Shown: positions 13,863-22,365, counted from the first letter of the stretch. The stretch is 22,365 bases of DNA from SNAP01 sp049671745 (GCA_049671745.1 JBATVL010000009.1:1-22365), one strand, 5' to 3'. Notes: generated by a model not told the origin, from the letters alone. Numbers and translations are program-made.

Positions 13863-16742
13863 TTATTTATTGTCGTTTCTGTAAGCCTCTACAGGTGCAC
13901 AAGTACATTGAAGATTACGGTCTCCGTATCCATCATCTACTCTTCCTGCATTTACCCAAAACTTATTTTCAATTACCCATTTAAGAGGGTAAGCTGCTTG
14001 TTCTCTAGTGTAAGGTCTATCCCAATCAGAACTAGTACAAAGCATATGAGTATGAGGAGCGTTCTTAAGTACGTTGTTTTCTTTGTCAGCTCTTCCTTCT
14101 TGTATGTCTACAATCTCGTCTCTAATAGTTTTTAAAGCTTCTATGAATCTATCCATTTCTTCCTTAGGCTCACTCTCAGTAGGTTCTACCATTAGTGTTC
14201 CGTGAACAGGGAATGAAAGAGTAGGAGCGTGGAAACCAAAGTCCATTAAACGTTTTGCTATATCAAGATCGCTGATACCAACCTCTTTGTCGAAGTGGTT
14301 ACAGTCCCATATCATTTCATGACCAACTCTTCCGTGTTCTCCTTTAAATAGAATCTTAAATCCTAATTTCTCGAATGCAGAAGTTAAGTAGTTAGCATTG
14401 ACAATCGCCATTGTTGTTGATTTAGCAATTCCCTCTGCTCCTAACATAGCAATATAGCCATATGTTACAGGTAATAAAAGAGGAGATCCGTAAGGAGCTG
14501 CAGAAACAGCAGTACCTTGCTTAACACCTAAGTCTATAACTTGATGAGATGGTAAATGTTTAATTAAATGCTCACCTACACAGATTGGGCCAACACCAGG
14601 ACCGCCACCACCGTGAGGCATTGCAAATGTTTTATGTAAGTTCAGGTGACAAACATCAGCTCCTATATATCCAGGGCTTGTTAATCCACACTGTCCGTTC
14701 ATATTTGCTCCATCCATATAAACTTGTCCGCCATTCTCATGTACGATATCCATTAATTCTTTAATAGATTCTTCGAATATACCGTGAGTAGATGGGTAAG
14801 TAATCATAGTACAAGATAAATCATCTTTGTGCTTGATTGCTTGAGTTCTGAAGTCTTCTACATCTATGTTACCTTTGTCGTCACATTTGATAGTTACGAT
14901 TTTTAGGCCAGCCATTGAAGAAGAAGCAGGATTTGTTCCGTGAGCAGAAGCTGGTATAAGTACTACATTTCTGTGTCCTTGTCCTTGTGCTATATGGTAT
15001 TGTCTGATAGTCATTAGACCAGCATATTCTCCAGCAGCACCTGAGTTAGGTTGTAGAGAACATCCAGCAAATCCAGTGATGACAGATAACCATTCTTCTA
15101 ATTCTGTAATTAGTTCGTGGTATCCTTCTGCTTGATTTGAAGGAATGAATGGGTGTAGTCCACCAAATTCTGGCCATGAGATTGCAAGCATCTCAGAAGC
15201 AGCATTTAGTTTCATTGTACAAGATCCAAGAGAAATCATAGAGTTATTAAGTCCTATATCTTTTCTCTCAAGTTGCTTGATATAACGCATCATAGCACTT
15301 TCTGAACGATAAGTGTTAAATACATCTTGTTCCATGAAATCGCTAGTTCTAACGAATTCGTTGTCAAGAGAAGATACTTCGTTTATGATTTCTACTTTAG
15401 TTGCAGTTTTACCGACAGCTGTAGCGAATATTGCTATAATAGTAGAAAGTTCTTCTTCTGACATTTTCTCATCTGTAGAGATAGAGATATGTCCTTCTTC
15501 AAAATAGTTGAAGTTCATTTCAGCTTCAAGAGCTGCTTTTCTAATATCTTCTATATTGATATTTGCAGGAATCTCGAATCTTAATGTATCGAAGAAGTTA
15601 TTATTTGTTTGTGTATATCCTAATTTAGCAATTTCTTCGTTAAGAATAGTTGCTGAAGAGTTAATGTGTTTAGCTATACGAACAAGTCCTTCTTTTCCGT
15701 GGTATACACCGAAGAAACCAGCCATAGAAGCCATTAACGCTTGTGATGTACATATGTTAGAAGTTGCTCTTTCACGTTTGATGTGTTGTTCTCTTGTTTG
15801 TAGAGAAAGACGTAAAACAGTAGATCCTTGTGCGTCAACTGTTGTTCCAATTATACGTCCTGGTATCATTCTTTTGTACTCAGCACGACATGCTAAATAA
15901 CCAGCAGCTGGTCCACCATATCCCATTGGAATACCGAAACGTTGTGTAGTACCACAAACAATATCTGCATCCCACTCACCTGGAGCAGAAAGTATAGCTA
16001 AACTCATAAGGTCTGCAACAACTGTTGTTAATAGTTCATTGTCGTGACACTTAGTTACGAATTCTTTATAATCTCTAAGAGAACCTTCAGCAGTAGGGTA
16101 TTGAACTATAGCTCCAAAGAAATCTTCTGTAAATTCAAAAGTTTTATAATCTCCGTATACTATCTCAATATTCATTGGAGTAGATCTTGTTTCAAGAACA
16201 CTCTTAGTTTGAATAAATACATTGTTGTCTACAAATACTTTACTTGCTTTAGCTTTCTTCTTAGCTTTAGAACGTAGATTAATCATCATGTTCATAGCCT
16301 CTGCAGTCGATTGCGCCTCGTCGTGTAGTGAGCAGTTTGTAAGTTGCATCTTAGTTAGTTCCAATACCATTGTTTGGAAGTTTATAAGAGCCTCTAATCT
16401 ACCTTGTGATACCTCTGCTTGGTAAGGAGTATAAGATGTATACCATGTAGCATTCTCAAGAACGTTTCTTAAGATTACTGCTGGAGTTATAGTGTCATTA
16501 TATCCAAGTCCAATAAAAGAACGGTAAAGCTTGTTTTTTGAAGCTATTCCTTTTATTTTATTATAGTATTCTGCCTCTGTAAGAGCTTTAGGAAGATCAA
16601 GTAAACCTTTTAAACGAATGTTAGCAGGTACAGTCTCTTGCAAAAGAGCTTCTACTGACTCAACTCCAATTACCTCAAGCATTTCTTTAATGTCAGCCTC
16701 TCGTGGTCCGATATGGCGAGATGAAAATAGTTCTTGTGCCAT
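13863..16742 (-). CDS. gcvP: Glycine dehydrogenase (decarboxylating), P protein
   Basis: This 959-residue enzyme is the PLP-dependent P protein of the glycine cleavage system. It decarboxylates glycine and passes the aminomethyl group to the lipoyl arm of the H protein. It is the long single-chain form with both halves fused, starting LFSSRHIGPREADIKEMLEV. The second half contains the PLP lysine Lys704 in LNLHKTFAMPHGGGGPG, preceded by MDGANMNGQCGLTSPG and AHGTNPASS. The length is as expected and no disruption is visible. No gcvT or gcvH gene is in view. It shares its direction with fhs upstream, but a strong terminator (16858-16893) and about 115 bp separate them, so it is probably transcribed alone. 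Confidence 0.97.
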   Translation of the reverse strand: MAQELFSSRHIGPREADIKEMLEVIGVESVEALLQETVPANIRLKGLLDLPKALTEAEYYNKIKGIASKNKLYRSFIGLGYNDTITPAVILRNVLENATWYTSYTPYQAEVSQGRLEALINFQTMVLELTKMQLTNCSLHDEAQSTAEAMNMMINLRSKAKKKAKASKVFVDNNVFIQTKSVLETRSTPMNIEIVYGDYKTFEFTEDFFGAIVQYPTAEGSLRDYKEFVTKCHDNELLTTVVADLMSLAILSAPGEWDADIVCGTTQRFGIPMGYGGPAAGYLACRAEYKRMIPGRIIGTTVDAQGSTVLRLSLQTREQHIKRERATSNICTSQALMASMAGFFGVYHGKEGLVRIAKHINSSATILNEEIAKLGYTQTNNNFFDTLRFEIPANINIEDIRKAALEAEMNFNYFEEGHISISTDEKMSEEELSTIIAIFATAVGKTATKVEIINEVSSLDNEFVRTSDFMEQDVFNTYRSESAMMRYIKQLERKDIGLNNSMISLGSCTMKLNAASEMLAISWPEFGGLHPFIPSNQAEGYHELITELEEWLSVITGFAGCSLQPNSGAAGEYAGLMTIRQYHIAQGQGHRNVVLIPASAHGTNPASSSMAGLKIVTIKCDDKGNIDVEDFRTQAIKHKDDLSCTMITYPSTHGIFEESIKELMDIVHENGGQVYMDGANMNGQCGLTSPGYIGADVCHLNLHKTFAMPHGGGGPGVGPICVGEHLIKHLPSHQVIDLGVKQGTAVSAAPYGSPLLLPVTYGYIAMLGAEGIAKSTTMAIVNANYLTSAFEKLGFKILFKGEHGRVGHEMIWDCNHFDKEVGISDLDIAKRLMDFGFHAPTLSFPVHGTLMVEPTESEPKEEMDRFIEALKTIRDEIVDIQEGRADKENNVLKNAPHTHMLCTSSDWDRPYTREQAAYPLKWVIENKFWVNAGRVDDGYGDRNLQCTCAPVEAYRNDNK

Positions 16743-16857
16743 TGTATTTTATTGATTATTAGTTTATTAAAATTATTTAATATCTTAACTCGATATGTTT
16801 TGTAAATTTATAAAAAGATATAATAAATCAATGGAAATTAAAGATTTATTTATATAT

Positions 16858-16893
16858 AAAAACCCCGTTTTTAATAGTAAAAACGGGGTTTTT
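16858..16893. terminator. Terminator downstream of fhs, 15-bp perfect stem
   Basis: AAAAACCCCGTTTTT (16858-16872) and AAAAACGGGGTTTTT (16879-16893) form a perfect 15-bp stem with a 6-nt loop. T-tracts follow on both strands, so it can stop either direction. Its position 21 bp after the fhs stop makes it the fhs terminator. Confidence 0.92.
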
Positions 16894-16913
16894 TATTATT
16901 TATAGGGATTTAT

Positions 16914-18581
16914 CTAGAATAATCCAGATATTTCTCCATTGTTGTTGATGTCTATATTCTCAGAAGCAGGTGTTTCTGGAAGTCCTGGCATACGCATTAT
17001 GTTACCAGTAATTGGAACTAGAAAGCCAGCACCGGCGGCTACCTCTATACTTCTTACTGTGATTATAAAGTTTTTTGGTCTTCCTAATAGTTTAGGATTG
17101 TCAGAAAGTGATTTCTGTGTTTTTGCTATACATATAGGTAGAGCTTCTAATTTAAGATTCTTGATCTTTCTTAGATCTGCTTTTGCAGTGGCTGTATAGT
17201 CAACAGCAATGGCTCCATATATTTCTTTGGCTATAGTCTCTATTTTCTTTTCTACAGACCAATTCCAATCATATAAAGGAGTCATTTCTTTTGTGTTGTT
17301 CTCAACTATTTCAATAAGAGATTTGGCAAGATCTATTGCACCTTCTCCACCTTTAGCCCAAACATCTGCTATTTGTGCTTTTACACCAAGTTCTTTACAT
17401 TTGTCTAGTATCATTTGTACTTCCTTGTCAGTATCGCTTAAGAAACGGTTTACTGCTACAATAGGAGATACATTAAATTTAGTCATGTTCTCAAGATGCT
17501 TCTCAAGATTCTCTAAGCCTTTAGATAGTGCATTTAAATTCTCTGTTTGTAGATCCTTTATTGGCATTTCTCCATGATATTTAAGTGCACGAACTGTGGC
17601 TACAAGAACAACTGCATCTGGTTTTAAACCTGCTGATACACATTTTATATCCATGAACTTCTCTGCTCCTAGATCAAAACCAAAACCTGCCTCTGTTACT
17701 ACATAATCAGATAGTGTTAATCCTAGTTTTGTGGCAATAACAGAATTTGTTCCCTGAGCTATATTTGCAAATGGTCCACCATGTATAATTGCTGGATTTC
17801 CTTCTATTGTTTGTACAAGATTAGGCTTGATTGCATCTTTAAGTAATGCTGCCATTGCTCCATGTGCATTAAGATCTCTAGCATATATAGCTTTTTTGTC
17901 AAGAGAGAAACCTATGAATATACTTGCTATTCTTTCTTTTAGGTCTATAAAATCTTTAGCTAGACAAAGAATTGCCATTATTTCAGATGCTGCTGTGATG
18001 TCGAAACCTGTTTCTCTTGGTATGCCTGATGTTGTTCCTCCAAGTCCTACTATTGTATGACGCAGTGAACGGTCGTTCATATCCATAACTCTTTTCCATG
18101 TAACGGTACGTGGATCTATGTTTAATGAACGAGTTTTAGATTGTATATTATTATCTATAAGAGCGGCTAGTAGATTGTTTGCTTTTTCTATTGCAGAGAA
18201 ATCACCTGTGAAGTGTAAGTTGATATCTTCCATTGGAAGAACTTGTGAGTATCCACCACCGGTAGCTCCACCTTTTATACCAAATACTGGTCCTAATGAT
18301 GGTTCACGAAGAACTACTGTAGTTTGTTTATTTAATCTATTTAGTGCTTCACTAAGTCCAATAGATACTGTTGTTTTACCTTCTCCTGCAGGAGTAGGAG
18401 ATATGGCTGAAACTAAAATTAATTTCTTGCCTTTTATTTTATCTTCATCTATAAGAGAAAGTGGAAGTTTGGCTTTGTAGTGACCGTATTGTTCAAGAAG
18501 TTCTGGCTGTATGCCTAATTTGTCTGCTATCTTGTTGATAGTTTGTAACTTTACTTGTTTTGCTATATCAATATCTTTCAT
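16914..18581 (-). CDS. fhs: Formate--tetrahydrofolate ligase
   Basis: This 555-residue cytoplasmic enzyme joins formate to tetrahydrofolate with ATP, giving 10-formyl-THF for purine and formyl-methionine synthesis. The ATP loop is TPAGEGKTT (63-71). Other family signatures are LREPSLGPVFGIKGGATGGG (about 96-115) and MNDRSLRHTIVGLGG. The C-terminal block VPITGNIMRMPGLP is followed by the ending INNNGEISGLF. The length is normal for the family. Together with gcvP it feeds the folate one-carbon pool, but the two have separate terminators. The ATG start MKDIDIAKQVKL agrees with homologues. The upstream 18582-18681 stretch shows no clear promoter by eye. Confidence 0.97.
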   Translation of the reverse strand: MKDIDIAKQVKLQTINKIADKLGIQPELLEQYGHYKAKLPLSLIDEDKIKGKKLILVSAISPTPAGEGKTTVSIGLSEALNRLNKQTTVVLREPSLGPVFGIKGGATGGGYSQVLPMEDINLHFTGDFSAIEKANNLLAALIDNNIQSKTRSLNIDPRTVTWKRVMDMNDRSLRHTIVGLGGTTSGIPRETGFDITAASEIMAILCLAKDFIDLKERIASIFIGFSLDKKAIYARDLNAHGAMAALLKDAIKPNLVQTIEGNPAIIHGGPFANIAQGTNSVIATKLGLTLSDYVVTEAGFGFDLGAEKFMDIKCVSAGLKPDAVVLVATVRALKYHGEMPIKDLQTENLNALSKGLENLEKHLENMTKFNVSPIVAVNRFLSDTDKEVQMILDKCKELGVKAQIADVWAKGGEGAIDLAKSLIEIVENNTKEMTPLYDWNWSVEKKIETIAKEIYGAIAVDYTATAKADLRKIKNLKLEALPICIAKTQKSLSDNPKLLGRPKNFIITVRSIEVAAGAGFLVPITGNIMRMPGLPETPASENIDINNNGEISGLF

Positions 18582-18681
18582 ATCAATTTCTTTTTTTAAT
18601 ATAAATAATCCATTGTATTGTATGACTTTTAAATATAGGAATTATTTATACAAGTGTTGTTATCAAATGATAGGAAATGAA

Positions 18682-18713
18682 AGACCCAAAGAATATTTAA
18701 ATTCTTTGGGTCT
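18682..18713 (-). terminator. Hairpin terminator of the coiled-coil protein gene
   Basis: AGACCCAAAGAAT (18682-18694) pairs perfectly over 13 bp with ATTCTTTGGGTCT (18701-18713) around a 6-nt loop. On the minus strand a modest T-rich stretch (TTTCATTTC) follows. It lies 23 bp after the stop at 18737. The T-tract is weak, so confidence is moderate. Confidence 0.75.
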
Positions 18714-18736
18714 ATTGAGTTGTTTAATCTTTATTC

Positions 18737-19624
18737 TTATTTAAGTTTGAAGCTTGTAGAGCTTATAAGATTATCTTCTGAGAAAAGATTTGCTTTGTAT
18801 ACTCCTTTAACAAGAGTTTTATCGTTGTTCCAGAATATTGCAACTTCAAGAAGTTCTCCCTCATATTCTACATCACGTGTTGCAGTGTATGAAATATCGC
18901 TTCCTTGATATTTGAATTTTCCTTCTGTAGGTGATAAAAGTAAACTGTCATCTGGACGAGTTATTCTTATATATAGTTTACGTAAACCTCTTTTAGATGT
19001 AATGTTTTTCTGTAGTGTGAAAACGGCTTTAAGCTTTGTAGCTTTTCTGATTTTCTTAAGTTTTCTTCCTTTTCTGTTTATCGGATAGACATTAAAATCT
19101 ATAGCTTCAAGAGTTGCAGCTATAGATAGTTTTTTAGCCATCTTATCTTTCTCTTTGCTTAGCTTTTTTGCTCTATCCTTAGCCCAAAACATTTGCTTCT
19201 TTACTTCTAAATTCTCAGCCGTAAGTGCTTTGTTTAGTTTGTTTAAAGAGTCGATTTGTACAACGTATGAACGAAGAACGGTTTTAAGAGTGTTAACTTC
19301 TTTTTTGTATTTAGATATTTCAGAATATGAATTATTTCTAAATACTCTCATTTTTTCAAGAATTAGAGTGATTTTTTCTTGCTCGTCAGCTAATTTTACT
19401 TTTAAGCTGTCGTTATCTGTTTCTAGATTTTGGAATTCATCCGATAATGTATTTAATTCTACGCTTAGATTCTCTTTCTCAGTATTTATCTCCTCTATGT
19501 ATTTATTGTTTTCAATCTTTACGAAAATAAAAATTGTTGTTAGTATTATCAGAATTAATCCTAATATTCCAAGAGAAGTTACGAATATCTTATCTTTCTT
19601 ATTCTCTATTAGCTTTTTACTCAT
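18737..19624 (-). CDS. Membrane-anchored coiled-coil protein of unknown function
   Basis: I do not recognise a characterised family. The 295-residue product has a short charged N-terminus and one membrane helix (about residues 14-36, FVTSLGILGLILIILTTIFI). A long coiled coil follows (about 38-165) with heptad patterns such as LKTVLRSYVVQIDSLNKLNK. The C-terminal region (about 170-295) is predicted to be rich in beta strands, with FTLQKNITSKRGLRKLYIRI and VAIFWNNDKTLVKGVYKANL. Residues after the coil are very basic (RKGRKLKKIRKATKLK). The topology suggests a bitopic inner-membrane protein with its bulk outside the cytoplasm, though orientation is not certain. Similar Bacteroidetes proteins are sometimes mislabelled as SMC because of the coil. 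It is a single gene with its own promoter and terminator. Confidence 0.8.
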   Translation of the reverse strand: MSKKLIENKKDKIFVTSLGILGLILIILTTIFIFVKIENNKYIEEINTEKENLSVELNTLSDEFQNLETDNDSLKVKLADEQEKITLILEKMRVFRNNSYSEISKYKKEVNTLKTVLRSYVVQIDSLNKLNKALTAENLEVKKQMFWAKDRAKKLSKEKDKMAKKLSIAATLEAIDFNVYPINRKGRKLKKIRKATKLKAVFTLQKNITSKRGLRKLYIRITRPDDSLLLSPTEGKFKYQGSDISYTATRDVEYEGELLEVAIFWNNDKTLVKGVYKANLFSEDNLISSTSFKLK

Positions 19625-19651
19625 TTTCTTCGTTTTAGTGTTGTGTGCTTA

Positions 19652-19682
19652 CAAAATTATTAAAATGATATTAATTCGCAAT
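19652..19682 (-). promoter_or_regulatory. Putative promoter of the coiled-coil protein gene
   Basis: On the minus strand ATTG (19682-19679; three of four bases of TTTG) and TAATTTTG (19659-19652; exact TAnnTTTG) are 19 bp apart. The -7 element ends 27 bp before the ATG. Confidence 0.55.
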
Positions 19683-19782
19683 AATATATTCTATCTATTA
19701 ATGAGAAATATATCATCTTTTCTTGAACAAATTCTATGATAGACATGTATATTTCTATATATATGCTTTAATAAATTATTTG

Positions 19783-21054
19783 ATGAAAGAGGCTTTTTTA
19801 CAATATGTATGGAAAAATGGCCTGTTCGATCACATGAATATGCGTACCGAAACAGGTGAAAAGATTGAGATATTAAGACTAGGAGTGTATAATACAGATT
19901 CTGGTCCTGATTTCTTAAATTCACAAATTAAGATTGGTAATACTATTTGGGCTGGTAATGTTGAAGTTCATGTGCGGGCTAGTGATTGGTTTAGGCATAA
20001 ACATCAATTCGATAAGTCTTATAATAATGTGATTCTTCATGTGGTTGACCGTTTTGATAAGATTGCTTGTGATTTTAACGGCAGAGAGATTCTTACCTAT
20101 AAATTAGTTTATTCTCAGGCTTTATATAAAGAATATGAATACCTTTTTAAGGATAGACGTTTAGATTCTTGCTTTGCCACTATTGATAAGAATAATATAT
20201 TTAAGATAAATTTTTGGCTACAACGATTATTGGTAGAGCGTTTACTTCGAAAATCTCAAGATGTGTTAAGACTTTTTAAACAGAATCAGAATTCTTGGGA
20301 AGAGACAATTTATCAACTTGTTGCTCGTTATTTTGGGTTAAACGTTAATGCTGAGCCTTTTGAACAACTTGCTCGTTCATTACCCCTTAAGGTAATTGCT
20401 CGTCAAAAGGAATCACCTTTGCAGATTGAAGCTTTATTATTTGGACAGTCTGGCTTATTGCAATCTGATAATCCTGATGCATATCAGTGTACTCTTATAA
20501 AAGAGTACGATTATTTAAGAAAAAAGCATACCTTGGAGCCTATAAATGTTGATATGTGGAAGTTTATGAGGACTCGTCCATATAATTTTCCTACAGTGAG
20601 AATAGCACAGTTTTCTAGTTTTATTTATAATTCTAATTCTTTGTTTGCTTCTATAATGGAGTCTGACAATATAGAACAGATAAAAAAACTATTTAAATTT
20701 TCTACATCTATTTATTGGGATACACATTTTTGTTTTAATGATAAAACGAAAAGGAAATCTTCAAGTATGGGGAAATCTACTCTTGATATTGTTATTATAA
20801 ATGCTGTAATTCCAACTATTTTTGCTTACGGTCGTTATGTTAATAATGAGATTATAATGGACAGGGCGATTGATTTGTTAGAAAAGATCCCTTTAGAGAA
20901 AAATTATATTACTAATATGTGGAAACAAGAAGGTTTGCCAGCTAAATCTGCTGCTGATTCTCAGGCTCTTGTTCAGTTAAAAAAAGAGTATTGCGATAAA
21001 AAACGTTGTCTACATTGTGAATTAGGAAATAAATTAATGAGTGAAATTATATGA
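19783..21054 (+). CDS. DUF2851 family protein
   Basis: This 423-residue protein belongs to the Bacteroidetes family DUF2851, of unknown function. It is recognised by MKEAFLQYVWKNGLF, then the conserved core DSGPDFLNSQIKIGNTIWAG, GNVEVHVRASDW and NNVILHVVD. Asp43, Glu61, His63, Asp68 and His86 lie in this core. The C-terminus carries a Cys cluster CDKKRCLHC (Cys404, Cys409, Cys412). The ATG at 19783 is chosen because it matches the family N-terminus; the longer frame from 19723 adds 20 residues without support. The acidic core plus cysteine cluster is compatible with a PD-(D/E)xK-like nuclease, but that is inference. Its stop overlaps the start of the channel gene by 4 nt, so translation is coupled. 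Confidence 0.9.
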   Translation: MKEAFLQYVWKNGLFDHMNMRTETGEKIEILRLGVYNTDSGPDFLNSQIKIGNTIWAGNVEVHVRASDWFRHKHQFDKSYNNVILHVVDRFDKIACDFNGREILTYKLVYSQALYKEYEYLFKDRRLDSCFATIDKNNIFKINFWLQRLLVERLLRKSQDVLRLFKQNQNSWEETIYQLVARYFGLNVNAEPFEQLARSLPLKVIARQKESPLQIEALLFGQSGLLQSDNPDAYQCTLIKEYDYLRKKHTLEPINVDMWKFMRTRPYNFPTVRIAQFSSFIYNSNSLFASIMESDNIEQIKKLFKFSTSIYWDTHFCFNDKTKRKSSSMGKSTLDIVIINAVIPTIFAYGRYVNNEIIMDRAIDLLEKIPLEKNYITNMWKQEGLPAKSAADSQALVQLKKEYCDKKRCLHCELGNKLMSEII

Positions 21055-22079
21055 TAAGATTTTTGTTGCGAGAGGTTAATCGCTCTTTTCTTAAAGCTTC
21101 TTTTTTGGCTGTATTTGTTACGAATGTAGGTATCTTTGGATATATGTATATTGAGGAATATAGCTTTATTGATGCCTTGTATATGACTTTTATAACTATT
21201 ACTACTGTTGGTTTTGGTGAGATAGCTCCACTTTCCTCTGAGGGTAAAATATTTACTATTTTTCTTATTTGTTTTAGTTTGGGAATTATAGGTTACGTGA
21301 TATCTACCTTTGGTAAGTATATTGTTGATGGGTTCATGTCGAATAGATTCAGAGATTACAAAATTAATAAACGCATTAGAAAGATGGAAAATCATGTTAT
21401 TGTTGTTGGTTTGGGTAGAAATGGTCGTCAAGCTGTTATTGAATTACTTGATCATGATGAGGAAGTTGTGGTGATTGATACTAATATTGAAAAGATTAAT
21501 TTGCTTAAAGATATTTTTCCAAAAGTGTCATATGTCGTTGGTGATGCTACTAGTGATGAGTTTCTTATAAAGGCAGGAGTTAAACAAGCAAAGGCTCTAA
21601 TAACTGCAATTCCTAAAGATTCAGATAACTTATACGTTGTTTTGACTGCAAAAGAACTTAATAAAACTCTTAGGATAATTTCTAGATCTACTGATTCGAA
21701 GGCAGATATGCGCCTTAAACGAGCAGGTGCTCATAATGTGGTTATGCCTGATAGAATAGGTGGTACGCGTATGGCTAAGCTTGTTTCTTGTCCTGATGTT
21801 GTGGAGTTTATTGATACTGTTATGCTTCAAACAGTAAAAGATGTGAGTCTTATCCCTATATTTTGTGACGAACTTTCTTCTTCCTTTGAGAATAAATCTC
21901 TTAAAGAATTGAATATTCGTAATCAAACAGGTGCTAATATTATAGGAGTGAAGGATAAGACAGGGAAATTTCACTTTAATCCATCGGCTAATTTTGTTCT
22001 AAGTAAAGATTTAAAACTTTTCGTACTTGCTAGTCCTGAGCAGGTATTTAGATTAGAGAATCTTCTTAAAGACAAGTGA
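21051..22079 (+). CDS. Potassium channel with RCK/TrkA-N domain
   Basis: This is a 342-residue two-helix K+ channel. TM1 spans about residues 13-32, the pore helix and selectivity filter TVGFG about 40-57 (filter 52-56), and TM2 about 66-88. The cytoplasmic part begins after a charged linker. An RCK/TrkA-N nucleotide-binding domain starts at HVIVVGLGRNGRQ (115-127), with an acidic end of strand 2 (VVVIDTN) and VGDATSDEFL. A TrkA-C-like domain follows from about residue 245 to the end. RCK domains gate such channels in response to Ca2+, NAD(H) or other ligands; the ligand here is unknown. It begins inside the DUF2851 stop (ATGA overlap), so both are made from one mRNA. Confidence 0.93.
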   Translation: MIRFLLREVNRSFLKASFLAVFVTNVGIFGYMYIEEYSFIDALYMTFITITTVGFGEIAPLSSEGKIFTIFLICFSLGIIGYVISTFGKYIVDGFMSNRFRDYKINKRIRKMENHVIVVGLGRNGRQAVIELLDHDEEVVVIDTNIEKINLLKDIFPKVSYVVGDATSDEFLIKAGVKQAKALITAIPKDSDNLYVVLTAKELNKTLRIISRSTDSKADMRLKRAGAHNVVMPDRIGGTRMAKLVSCPDVVEFIDTVMLQTVKDVSLIPIFCDELSSSFENKSLKELNIRNQTGANIIGVKDKTGKFHFNPSANFVLSKDLKLFVLASPEQVFRLENLLKDK

Positions 22080-22365
22080 TTTTTATAGTCTCATTATATA
22101 CAAGTAGGACATTTCTAATAGATATTGTTTGTTTTATCTTGATGTCTAAATAAAATCAAAAAAAATAATAAGTCTAAACATGCAAGTTATCAGTCGTTTA
22201 TAGAATTGCTCTTGGAAAGAGTTAAAATAGAAGTTGAAAACATTAGGAGAATTGAAATTTATGCTGTACTTTTGTCACCGCATTAGAGAAGTATTAACGC
22301 TTGAAACGTCAAGTGTGTCTATGTAAATAGTAGTTTAAGGTATGAAGCCAACTTCTAACTTATAG
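22080..22365. other. Non-coding 3' region with promoter-like element, hairpin and 7-codon frame
   Basis: No gene is seen after the channel stop and no clear intrinsic terminator. TACTTTTG (22267-22274) fits the -7 consensus and is followed at once by the GC-rich TCACCGC. A hairpin, ACGCTTGA (22297-22304) with TCAAGTGT (22309-22316), has an AACG loop and 8 bp including one G-T pair. A seven-codon frame (MKPTSNL, 22342-22365) ends exactly at the window edge. The downstream gene is outside the window. Confidence 0.45.
22267..22274 (+). promoter_or_regulatory. Putative -7 promoter element for a downstream transcript
   Basis: TACTTTTG matches TAnnTTTG. No good -33 is present at 19-21 bp. The GC-rich stretch directly after it resembles the discriminator of stable-RNA promoters, an inference from general promoter knowledge. 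Confidence 0.45.

Noticed and set aside
16743..16857. Glycine riboswitch upstream of gcvP
   Set aside because: The gap is very AT-rich and too short, with none of the conserved glycine aptamer pairing visible.
19723..19782. Longer DUF2851 start at 19723
   Set aside because: The added 20 residues do not resemble the family; homologues begin near MKEAFLQYVW.
20973..21431. 152-codon minus-strand frame across the DUF2851-channel junction
   Set aside because: Antisense shadow of two well-supported genes, with no recognisable motif.
22207..22222. CTCTT-GGA-AAGAG hairpin as terminator of the channel gene
   Set aside because: The stem is only 5 bp with a 3-nt loop, has no T-tract, and lies over 120 bp after the stop.

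Overview
The window is AT-rich DNA that reads as Bacteroidetes, most likely Bacteroidales. Three things point there. Several genes belong to families typical of that phylum (DUF2851, TIGR02757/DUF2400, a coiled-coil protein, an ACT-domain protein). Many gene starts carry the Bacteroidetes -7 element TAnnTTTG. Starts generally lack a Shine-Dalgarno sequence. I did not identify a species. Nearly all of it is chromosomal housekeeping DNA. The only mobile DNA seen is a transposase tail at the left edge, and one 117-bp repeat element lies in an intergenic gap.

Layout: (1) 3-122, the last 39 codons of an ISL3-like transposase. (2) 172-2624, plus strand: ApbE lipoprotein (flavin transferase), a YhcC-like radical SAM protein and a YbaK/ProX tRNA deacylase, closed by a terminator. 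(3) 2803-3456, plus strand: an ACT-domain protein, followed by a bidirectional terminator shared with the convergent ROK glucokinase (3511-4455, minus). (4) 8592 down to 4530, minus strand: LolD-like ABC ATPase, TIGR02757 protein, TrmN6-like tRNA methyltransferase, LysR regulator and YeiH transporter. The LysR-yeiH gap holds a complete promoter with two GTTATAAC palindromes. (5) 8783-12814, plus strand: RhlE-like RNA helicase, Tex and a DUF3298 lipoprotein, separated by 2 and 1 nt. (6) 12815-13134, an intergenic gap with a terminator and a stem-loop built from 11-bp units. (7) 13135-13761, minus: an NT5C-like nucleotidase. (8) 13863-18581, minus: gcvP and fhs, each with its own strong terminator. 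(9) 18737-19624, minus: a membrane-anchored coiled-coil protein. (10) 19783-22079, plus: DUF2851 protein and a potassium channel overlapping by 4 nt. (11) 22080-22365, non-coding, with a promoter-like element near the window end.

The genes fall into functional groups. RNA and translation functions are the helicase, Tex, the TrmN6-like methyltransferase and the Ala-tRNA(Pro) deacylase. One-carbon metabolism is served by glycine decarboxylase P protein and formate-tetrahydrofolate ligase. Envelope and transport functions are ApbE, LolD, YeiH, the K+ channel and the DUF3298 lipoprotein. Sugar and nucleotide metabolism is represented by glucokinase and the nucleotidase.

I found no clear defence system, CRISPR array, prophage or novel gene cluster. 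The observations most worth a second look are the 11-bp-phased stem-loop (12966-13082), the LysR-type promoter upstream of yeiH, and two poorly characterised proteins (DUF2851 and TIGR02757) whose visible residues suggest nuclease-like or glycosylase-like folds.
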